Positions 1-4,924 of a stretch of 9,952 bases of DNA are shown here, piece after piece. Source of the stretch: Actinomycetes bacterium (GTDB taxonomy: Bacteria > Actinomycetota > Actinomycetes > Actinomycetales > Microbacteriaceae); contig JAEYAG010000143.1 in the NCBI GenBank assembly GCA_023451265.1, positions 1-9,952 of the forward strand, read 5' to 3'. Both the position numbers and the translations under genes were made by a program. Within the stretch, counting starts at the first letter, position 1. Each line of letters opens with the position of its first letter. Below the pieces are notes generated by a model, which saw nothing but the letters and a program-made list of their open reading frames with translations, was not told the origin of the DNA and searched no databases.

Positions 1-1
1 G

Positions 2-202
2 CGCCAGGCCACGCTGCGGCTCACGACTCCCGCCGCCGTCGCGGGGCTGCCCGCCCTGTCGGTGCCGTTGCTGACGGTCGCCTCGCCCCTCGGCCCCGCC
101 CCCGTCGGCGTCTGCCTCATCGCACGCGCCGGGACTGACATCGCCCTCGTGCGGCAGGGCCTCGCCCTGCACGCCCTCACCACCGGAACGGAAGCACCAT
201 GA
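2..202 (+). CDS. Amidase-signature family protein, C-terminal end (partial)
   Basis: Only the last 66 residues are in the window; the gene continues to the left. The frame is open from base 2 to a TGA at 200-202. The visible part has the look of the end of an amidase-signature (GatA/AtzF-like) enzyme: a TTPAAVAGLPALSVPL stretch, then GPAPVGVCLIARAGTD and a terminal helix. In this family such a segment is the conserved 'A-GLPA-S-P ... P-G-Q-I' region near the C-terminus. The catalytic Ser-Ser-Lys triad lies upstream and cannot be checked. Its stop overlaps the pucG start as ATGA, so the two are translationally coupled and probably share a pathway. A role on oxalurate or another ureide end product is possible (inference, by analogy with the amidase HpxX encoded in the Klebsiella hpx oxalurate/oxamate genes). 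The family call is moderately sure; the substrate is unknown. Confidence 0.65.
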   Translation, partial: RQATLRLTTPAAVAGLPALSVPLLTVASPLGPAPVGVCLIARAGTDIALVRQGLALHALTTGTEAP

Positions 203-1431
203 CCACCGTCATCCCCGGCCCCATCGACCCGCCCGCACGCCTGCTGATGGGCCCTGGCCCCATCTCGGCCTACCCCAGCGTCCTGCGCGCGATGTCGGCA
301 CCGCTCGTCGGGCAGTACGACCCGTTCATGACGACCGCGATGGCCGAGACGCAGGAACTCTACCGACGCGTCTGGAACACCGCGAACGACGCGACCCTGC
401 TCATCGACGGAACGAGCCGCGCCGGCATCGAGGCCGCCATCGTCTCGCTCGTGCGCCCCGGCGATCGTGTGCTCGTGCCCGTTTTCGGGCGGTTCGGGCA
501 CCTGCTCGCCGAGATCGCCGAGCGCGCGCAGGCCGAGGTGCACACGATCGAGACTGAATGGGGGCAGGTGTTCCCGGCATCCGTCATCGAAGAGGCGATC
601 ATCCGCGTGAAGCCGACGCTGCTCGCCCTCGTGCAGGGCGACACCTCGACCACGATGAACCAGCCGCTTGAGGACATCGGCGCGATCTGCGCCCGCCACG
701 GAGTCCTGTTCTACTCCGACGCGACCGCGTCCCTCGGCGGCAACGCGTTCGACGCGGATGCCTGGGGACTGGATGCCGCGACCGCCGGCCTGCAGAAGTG
801 CCTCGGTGGGCCGTCGGGCTCGTCGCCGATCACGCTGTCGGAGCGCGCCGTCGAGGTCATCCGCTCGCGCGGGCGCGTCGAGGCGGGCATCCGCGAGGCG
901 GGCGACGTCGCGGCATCCGACTTCGTGCTCTCGAACTACTTCGACCTCGGCATGATCCTCGACTACTGGGGGCCGCGGCGGCTCAACCACCACACCGAGG
1001 CGACGAGCATGCTGTACGCGGCGCGCGAGTGCGCGCGCGTGCTGCTGCTCGAGGGGCGTGACGAGGTCATCGCCCGGCACGAGCTCGCCGGCCGCGCGAT
1101 GCTCGCGGGCGTGCGGGGCCTCGGCCTCGGCGTCTTCGGCGACGTCGCGCACAAGATGAACAACGTCGTCGCCGTCGAGATCCCCGAGGGCGTGCCGGGG
1201 GATGCCGCGCGTTCGGCCCTGCTGGAGGACTTCGGCATCGAGATCGGCACCTCGTTCGGACCCCTGCACGGACGCGTCTGGCGCATCGGGACGATGGGCT
1301 ACAACGCCCGCAAGGACGCCGTGCTCACGACGCTCGCGGCCCTCGAGGCCGTGCTGCGGCGGTTCGGGGCAGCCGTGCCCGCAGGCGGCGGTGTCGAGGC
1401 GGCCGTCGACATCTACGCGGGGGCCGCGTGA
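199..1431 (+). CDS. pucG: (S)-ureidoglycine--glyoxylate aminotransferase, PucG-like
   Basis: A PLP-dependent class V (fold type I) aminotransferase of 410 residues, cytosolic. The family transfers the amino group of the unstable intermediate (S)-ureidoglycine to glyoxylate, giving oxalurate and glycine in urate/allantoin degradation. Visible features are LLMGPGPISA near residues 15-24, GQYDP at 38-42, DGTSRAGIEA at 70-79 (cofactor cradle), Asp174 in SDATASLGG (pyridine nitrogen ligand), and Lys200 in GLQKCLGGPSGS (Schiff-base lysine). Asn263 in RRLNHHT lies in the substrate-binding stretch. GQYDP, VPVFGRFGHLL and QGDTSTTM closely match my memory of Bacillus PucG, which separates it from ordinary serine/alanine--glyoxylate transaminases. 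The ATG overlaps the stop of the upstream amidase, and the TGA overlaps the GTG of allC, so it is the middle gene of a coupled operon. The length is usual and no lesion is seen. Confidence 0.9.
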   Translation: MTTVIPGPIDPPARLLMGPGPISAYPSVLRAMSAPLVGQYDPFMTTAMAETQELYRRVWNTANDATLLIDGTSRAGIEAAIVSLVRPGDRVLVPVFGRFGHLLAEIAERAQAEVHTIETEWGQVFPASVIEEAIIRVKPTLLALVQGDTSTTMNQPLEDIGAICARHGVLFYSDATASLGGNAFDADAWGLDAATAGLQKCLGGPSGSSPITLSERAVEVIRSRGRVEAGIREAGDVAASDFVLSNYFDLGMILDYWGPRRLNHHTEATSMLYAARECARVLLLEGRDEVIARHELAGRAMLAGVRGLGLGVFGDVAHKMNNVVAVEIPEGVPGDAARSALLEDFGIEIGTSFGPLHGRVWRIGTMGYNARKDAVLTTLAALEAVLRRFGAAVPAGGGVEAAVDIYAGAA

Positions 1432-2807
1432 GCGCTGCGTCCCGCCTGCTCACCGCGTCGCCGGATGCCGTCGCGGCAGCAGCGCGCCGCGTCATGGCGC
1501 GCTGCGACGAGCTCGCCCGCGTCACCGCGACGCCCGGGCGCATCGAGCGCGTCTACCTCTCGCCCGAGCACGCCCGCGTCAACCGCCTCGCCGCCGAGTG
1601 GATGCGCGAGGTCGGCATGCGCACGTGGCAGGATGCCGCCGGCAACCAGGTCGGGCGGATCGAGGCTGCCCCCGGTGGTCGAGTGCCGTCGCGCGGCGAC
1701 GCTGCCCCCGGTGGTCGAGTGCCGTCGCGCAGCGACGGTGTATCGAGACCATCCGACACCCCCGCACTGCTGCTCGGATCGCACCTCGACACCGTCATCG
1801 ACGCGGGCCGGTTCGACGGCATCGCGGGCGTGCTCATCGCGCTCGAGGTCGTGCGGCTGCTGCGGGTGCCGACCGACACCGGCTGGGCGGTGCCCTTGCC
1901 GTTCCCGATCGAGGTCGTCGCCTTCTCAGACGAAGAGGGCACCCGGTTCGGCAAGGCACTGCTGGGTTCGTCGGCGGTCGCCGGTTCGTGGAACGACGCG
2001 TGGTGGACGCTGACGGATGCCGACGGCGTGAGCCTGCGGCAGGCGTTCCTCGAGTTCGGACTCGACCCCGCGCGCATCGGCGAGGCGGCCCGCCGCCCCG
2101 ACGAACTCGTCGCCTACCTCGAGGCCCACATCGAGCAGGGCCCCGCGCTCGACCGCGCCGGCGAACCCCTCGCGGTCGTGTCGTCGATCGCGTCGGCGCG
2201 CCGGTTCCAGCTCGTCGTCGAGGGCGAGGCGCGGCACGCCGGCGGCACCCCCTACGACATGCGCCGCGATGCCCTGCTGGGCGCAAGCGAAGCGGCACTC
2301 GCCGTCGAGCGCGTCTGCGCGGCGGAGCACCACATCATCGGCACGGTGGGCCGGTTCGAGGCCTTTCCCGGCGCCGTCAACGTGATCCCCGGCGAAGTGC
2401 GGTTCTCGCTCGATCTGCGCGGCGAGTTCGACGGCGAGCGCGACCGCGTGTGGGACGTGCTCGCGCGCGACCTCGACGAGATCATGGGCCGTCGTGGCCT
2501 GCGCTGGTCGGCGCGCGAGGTGCACAGCGCCCCCGCCGTGTTCTGCGCGCCCCTGCTGCAGGACGTCGTGGCCGCCGGCATCCGCGCGACTCTTCCCGTG
2601 CGCTCCGACGCGGCGCCGGTGCTGTTCAGCCCGGCCGGCCACGACGGCATGGCGCTCGGCGCGATCACCGACGTGGGGATGCTGTTCCTGCGCAATCCCG
2701 ACGGCATCAGCCATCACCCCGACGAGTTCGTGTCGGCCGGTGACGTGGCCCACGGCATCCGCGCCCTCGCCGAATCGATCCTGCACCTCGCCGCCGAGCC
2801 GCGCTGA
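1428..2807 (+). CDS. allC: Allantoate amidohydrolase (M20 family), with an in-frame repeat insertion
   Basis: A binuclear metallohydrolase of the M20/amidase-hydantoinase-carbamoylase family. The expected reaction is allantoate to (S)-ureidoglycine, CO2 and ammonia, feeding the PucG step encoded just upstream. The GTG start is chosen because it overlaps the pucG stop (GTGA) and nothing better lies nearby. Metal and catalytic residues are visible: His119 and Asp121 (GSHLDTV), Asp130 (FDGIAGV), Glu169-Glu170 (SDEEGTRFG), His234 (HIEQGP) and His429 (GISHHPDE). The lid/dimer region has GEARHAGGTPYDMRRDA and NVIPG. The protein is 459 residues, against roughly 410-420 for AllC/PucF. About 30 of the extra residues (roughly 80-110, Gly/Pro/Arg/Ser-rich) come from an inserted DNA repeat in the loop between the strand VGRIE and the strand LLLGSHLDTV. 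All ligands survive, so the gene is probably active. The sister families N-carbamoyl-amino-acid hydrolase and ureidoglycolate hydrolase cannot be excluded, but the neighbours favour allantoate. Confidence 0.87.
   Translation: MSAASRLLTASPDAVAAAARRVMARCDELARVTATPGRIERVYLSPEHARVNRLAAEWMREVGMRTWQDAAGNQVGRIEAAPGGRVPSRGDAAPGGRVPSRSDGVSRPSDTPALLLGSHLDTVIDAGRFDGIAGVLIALEVVRLLRVPTDTGWAVPLPFPIEVVAFSDEEGTRFGKALLGSSAVAGSWNDAWWTLTDADGVSLRQAFLEFGLDPARIGEAARRPDELVAYLEAHIEQGPALDRAGEPLAVVSSIASARRFQLVVEGEARHAGGTPYDMRRDALLGASEAALAVERVCAAEHHIIGTVGRFEAFPGAVNVIPGEVRFSLDLRGEFDGERDRVWDVLARDLDEIMGRRGLRWSAREVHSAPAVFCAPLLQDVVAAGIRATLPVRSDAAPVLFSPAGHDGMALGAITDVGMLFLRNPDGISHHPDEFVSAGDVAHGIRALAESILHLAAEPR
1665..1736 (+). 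repeat. 36-bp direct tandem duplication inside allC
   Basis: Two adjacent 36-bp units, 1665-1700 and 1701-1736, are identical except for one base (G at 1695, A at 1731). Each begins GCTGCCCCCGGTGGTCGAG. Because 36 is a multiple of three, each unit adds 12 residues (AAPGGRVPSRGD, then AAPGGRVPSRSD) and the frame is kept. Each unit carries a short hairpin core, CGTCGC-3 nt-GCGACG. The near identity suggests a recent duplication. Confidence 0.95.
1712..1751. repeat. REP-like palindromic element within allC
   Basis: An imperfect palindrome. The outer arms are TGGT/ACCA (1712-1715 with 1748-1751), then CGA/TCG, and an inner perfect 7-bp stem, CCGTCGC (1722-1728) with GCGACGG (1732-1738), around a GCA loop. 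Its ends, GGTGGTCGAGT and GTATCGAGACC, match a palindrome I remember as common between genes in Microbacteriaceae and other Micrococcales; that identification is from memory. Here it lies inside a coding sequence. The left part is duplicated by the 36-bp tandem repeat, while the right arm is present only once. Confidence 0.75.
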
Positions 2808-2813
2808 CCCGGC

Positions 2814-2861
2814 GCCCGTGCAGCCCGCGGCCCGCGCCCCCCGCGTCAGGGCCGCACGGGC
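2814..2861. terminator. Possible bidirectional hairpin between convergent genes
   Basis: The 38-bp gap between allC and the convergent LOG gene lies within a nested inverted repeat. The outer arms GCCCGTGC (2814-2821) and GCACGGGC (2854-2861) match perfectly, and inside them CGCGG (2826-2830) pairs with CCGCG (2841-2845). The right outer arm lies in the last codons of the LOG gene. There is no T-tract, so as an intrinsic terminator it is weak, and at this GC content such pairings arise easily. Confidence 0.3.
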
Positions 2862-3463
2862 AGCGACAGCGCGCCGGTCATCTCGGCGCCGGGGGATGCC
2901 TCGCTGTGCGCCGGCGGCACGTAGTCGCGCAACCGTGCGAGGGCCTCGTCGGCCTCGGTCGCCACGACGAGCATGTCGGTGTAGCGCGGGTGGGTGAATC
3001 CGCGGTCGCGCATGTTCGCGACGAACGCGAGCAGCGGGTCGAAGTAGCCGTCGATGTTGAGCAGGCCGACGGGCTTGGTGTGGATGCCCAGCTGCGCCCA
3101 CGTCCACTGCTCGGTGAGCTCCTCGAGCGTGCCCGGCCCGCCGGGCAGCGCCAGGAACGCGTCCGCGCGGTCGGCCATCATCATCTTGCGCTCGTGCATC
3201 GTGTCGACGATGACGAGCTCGGCGATGTTGTGGTTGACGGCCTCGCGCGCCTGCAGTGCGCGCGGGATGACGCCCGTGACGTGTGCGCCGGCTGCCACCG
3301 CGGCATCCGCCACCGTTCCCATGAGTCCGACATGCCCGCCGCCGTAGACGAGATTCATGCCGGCGCGACCGATCGCGGTGCCGACCGCGCGGGCGGCGTC
3401 GACGTAGATCGGGTCGAACCCCGGCGAGGATCCGCAGAAGACCGTGACTGTGAACCGTTCCAT
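2846..3463 (-). CDS. LOG-family (TIGR00730) nucleotide 5'-monophosphate phosphoribohydrolase
   Basis: A 205-residue Rossmann-fold protein. The family hydrolyses the N-glycosidic bond of nucleoside 5'-monophosphates to free base plus ribose 5-phosphate. Plant LOGs act on cytokinin nucleotides, and bacterial relatives also act on AMP-like nucleotides. Diagnostic motifs are present in order: CGSSPG near the N-terminus, YGGGHVGLMG at 40-49, MHERKMMM at 89-96 (catalytic Arg92), and PGGPGTLEE at 107-115 (catalytic Glu in the loop). The length is normal. The ATG at 3463 has no Shine-Dalgarno sequence, but a TAGCGT box lies 6 bp upstream, suggesting a leaderless message. It is divergent from the amidohydrolase gene at 3557 and shares its presumed nitrogen-control region, which suggests a purine salvage or catabolic role rather than hormone production (inference). 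Family call firm; physiological substrate open. Confidence 0.85.
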   Translation of the reverse strand: MERFTVTVFCGSSPGFDPIYVDAARAVGTAIGRAGMNLVYGGGHVGLMGTVADAAVAAGAHVTGVIPRALQAREAVNHNIAELVIVDTMHERKMMMADRADAFLALPGGPGTLEELTEQWTWAQLGIHTKPVGLLNIDGYFDPLLAFVANMRDRGFTHPRYTDMLVVATEADEALARLRDYVPPAHSEASPGAEMTGALSLPVRP

Positions 3464-3469
3464 GGATAG

Positions 3470-3475
3470 ACGCTA
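3470..3475 (-). promoter_or_regulatory. -10 box of a probable leaderless promoter for the LOG gene
   Basis: TAGCGT on the minus strand fits TANNNT and lies 6 bp before the ATG at 3463, so transcription would begin at or next to the start codon. No purine-rich ribosome site precedes the ATG. The nearest GAAAC half-site (minus strand 3490-3486) is exactly 10 bp upstream of this box, the same distance as in the two plus-strand promoters here. Confidence 0.5.
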
Positions 3476-3485
3476 GAACCCGCGT

Positions 3486-3533
3486 GTTTCCGGGGCGTGC
3501 CTGCGTGTTTCCAGGCCGTGACAGCGCGGAAAC
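3486..3533. promoter_or_regulatory. Candidate GlnR-type operator array in the LOG/amidohydrolase divergent region
   Basis: Half-sites lie at near-regular helical spacing: GTTTC 3486-3490, GTGCC 3497-3501, GTTTC 3507-3511, GTGAC 3518-3522, GAAAC 3529-3533. The last pair, GTGAC-n6-GAAAC, is an exact match to the actinobacterial GlnR box gTnAC-n6-GaAAC. TGTTTCC (3506-3512) and GGAAACA (3528-3534) form a perfect 7-bp inverted repeat. The array sits between two divergent -10 boxes and could serve both. GlnR is the global nitrogen regulator in many actinobacteria, which fits nitrogen scavenging from purines. The motif is seen; the regulator's identity is inferred. Confidence 0.6.
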
Positions 3534-3543
3534 ATCGCCCGGA

Positions 3544-3549
3544 TACCGT
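3544..3549 (+). promoter_or_regulatory. -10 box of a probable leaderless promoter for the amidohydrolase gene
   Basis: TACCGT fits TANNNT. It lies 7 bp before the ATG at 3557 and 10 bp after the GAAAC half-site. The arrangement TACCGTGA-n3-GCATG recurs exactly at the xdhC promoter (8567). No Shine-Dalgarno sequence is seen. An in-frame GTG at 3548 would be an alternative start, but it overlaps this box. Confidence 0.55.
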
Positions 3550-3556
3550 GACGAGC

Positions 3557-4924
3557 ATGTCTCTTCTGGTCACCCACGCGCGTCTCATCACGATCCCCGC
3601 CGGCACCGCCGACCCCGGGTACATCGAAGACGGCTGGATGCTGATCGAAGACGGCCGCATCGCCGCGATCGGGTCGGGGACGCCGGATGCCGCGGCCGAC
3701 GAGACCCTCGACGTCGCGGGCGCCTTCGTCGCGCCCGGCTTCGTCTCGAGCCATTCGCACCTGTTCACGAGCGGCCTGCGCGGCCTCGGCGTCGCCGACA
3801 CGCTCTACGGCTGGTGCGACGCGATGCTCGGCACGACCGCGCACATGACGCCCGAGCAGCTGTACTGGTCGACGCTGCACGGGTCGCTCGACTTCCTGTC
3901 CAACGGCGTCACGACGGCGTACAACTTCACCGACCCGCTGCAGGCGTGGGAGTCGATGGTCGACGGCAAGCGCACGGGCACCGCGGGCATCCGCGGACTC
4001 GAGTACCACTACCGGCAGGCCGACGGAACGCTCGATGCGGGCATCCGCTTCGTGGATGCCTCGGGCATGGACGTCACGGTCGGCAGCTCCGACGAGGTTT
4101 TCGACCGCTTCGCCGCCGAGGTCGCGCACACCCGAGCGATGGACGCCGACTTCGCCCTCGGCTCGTCGATCATGGGCCAGGTGCAGTGGTCGCCGCATCC
4201 TGAGGCCGCCGAGTTCGAGGTCGAGGCGATGCGTCGCTACGGCGTGACGAACCAGGCGCACTTCCTCGAGTCGCCCGAGGCGGTCGAGCACCAGCAGTCC
4301 AAGTTCGCGCTGTATCGGGATGCCGGGGCCCTCGGCCTCGGGCTCATGTTCGGCCATTTCATCCAGACGACCCCCGAGATCATCGCCGAGTCGGTCTCAG
4401 GCGGTGCGTCGATGTCGTGGCAGCCGGCATCCAACGGTCGCCTCGCATCGGGCGTCGCGCTGGTACCCGAAATGCTCGAGATGGGCATGAAGGTAGGTGT
4501 CGGGCTCGACGATCAGGCGTGCACCGACGTGAGTGACCCGTGGCAGAACATGCGCATGGGCATCTACATGCAGCGGGCACGCACGAAGGATCCTTTGTCG
4601 ATGATGCCCGAACTCATGCTGCGCCTGCACACTCTCGGCGGAGCCGAGATCATGGGCGTCGACGACCGCGTCGGATCGCTCGAGGTGGGCAAGTTCGCCG
4701 ACTTCGTCGTCGTTGACCCGCGGATGCCGGACGTCGGGCCGCTGTGGCATCCCGTCCGCTCCTACGTGCTCGCGATGAGCCCCCGCAACCTCAAGGCCGT
4801 CTACGTCGGCGGCCGCCTCGTGAGCGAGAGCGGGGTGTCGACCAACCCGCTGGCCGCCGAGGCGTCGGCGAAGGTGCACGAGCTGCCGGCATCCGTCATC
4901 CCGCTGCGCGGCCACCCCCACTGA
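3557..4924 (+). CDS. Amidohydrolase, ATZ/TRZ (COG0402)-type; probable purine or related aminohydrolase
   Basis: A 455-residue metal-dependent hydrolase of the amidohydrolase superfamily. The N-terminal beta domain (LLVTHARLITI ... DVAGAFVAPGF) is followed by a TIM barrel with His66 and His68 (SSHSH, metal), His235 (QAHFLES), His267 (FGHFIQT), SNGRLASG near 315, and Asp318/Asp319 (GLDDQ, metal/catalytic). It closes with the beta-domain return GSLEVGKFADFVVVDP and VYVGGRLV. This pattern is typical of SsnA/AtzA/TrzN-like deaminases acting on heteroaromatic amines. The usual SHCP motif reads SWQPASN and the usual HLxE reads HFLE, so it is not a textbook guanine deaminase. Lying between ureide-degrading genes and a xanthine dehydrogenase, it may deaminate guanine or a related base (inference). 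The ATG at 3557 is preferred over an in-frame ATG at 3497, which would place promoter and operator within the coding region. Its last 29 bp overlap the end of the convergent dehydrogenase gene. Confidence 0.75.
   Translation: MSLLVTHARLITIPAGTADPGYIEDGWMLIEDGRIAAIGSGTPDAAADETLDVAGAFVAPGFVSSHSHLFTSGLRGLGVADTLYGWCDAMLGTTAHMTPEQLYWSTLHGSLDFLSNGVTTAYNFTDPLQAWESMVDGKRTGTAGIRGLEYHYRQADGTLDAGIRFVDASGMDVTVGSSDEVFDRFAAEVAHTRAMDADFALGSSIMGQVQWSPHPEAAEFEVEAMRRYGVTNQAHFLESPEAVEHQQSKFALYRDAGALGLGLMFGHFIQTTPEIIAESVSGGASMSWQPASNGRLASGVALVPEMLEMGMKVGVGLDDQACTDVSDPWQNMRMGIYMQRARTKDPLSMMPELMLRLHTLGGAEIMGVDDRVGSLEVGKFADFVVVDPRMPDVGPLWHPVRSYVLAMSPRNLKAVYVGGRLVSESGVSTNPLAAEASAKVHELPASVIPLRGHPH

Noticed and set aside
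1665..1736. Direct repeats considered as a short CRISPR array
   Set aside because: Two adjacent units with no spacer, inside a coding frame; no cas genes nearby.
1202..2743. Long open frame (513 codons) on the plus strand in another phase across pucG and allC
   Set aside because: Arg/Pro/Ala-rich composition with no motif. It is a shadow of two well-supported genes, as expected at this GC content.
2808..2845. Small gene or RNA in the gap between allC and the LOG gene
   Set aside because: Only 38 bp, with no start/stop pair or RNA structure beyond the weak hairpin.
1926..3107. Minus-strand open frame of 393 codons opposite allC and the LOG gene
   Set aside because: No recognisable domain, and it conflicts with allC and LOG motifs in the real frames.
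3528..3534. TGTTTCC/GGAAACA inverted repeat read as a stand-alone dimer operator (for example a PucR or MarR-type site)
   Set aside because: Possible, but the 11-bp spaced GTGAC-n6-GAAAC reading explains more of the sequence and recurs in geometry at 8519-8556.
3497..3556. Upstream in-frame ATG as the start of the amidohydrolase
   Set aside because: The extra 20 residues are not family-like, and the stretch holds the half-site array and -10 box.
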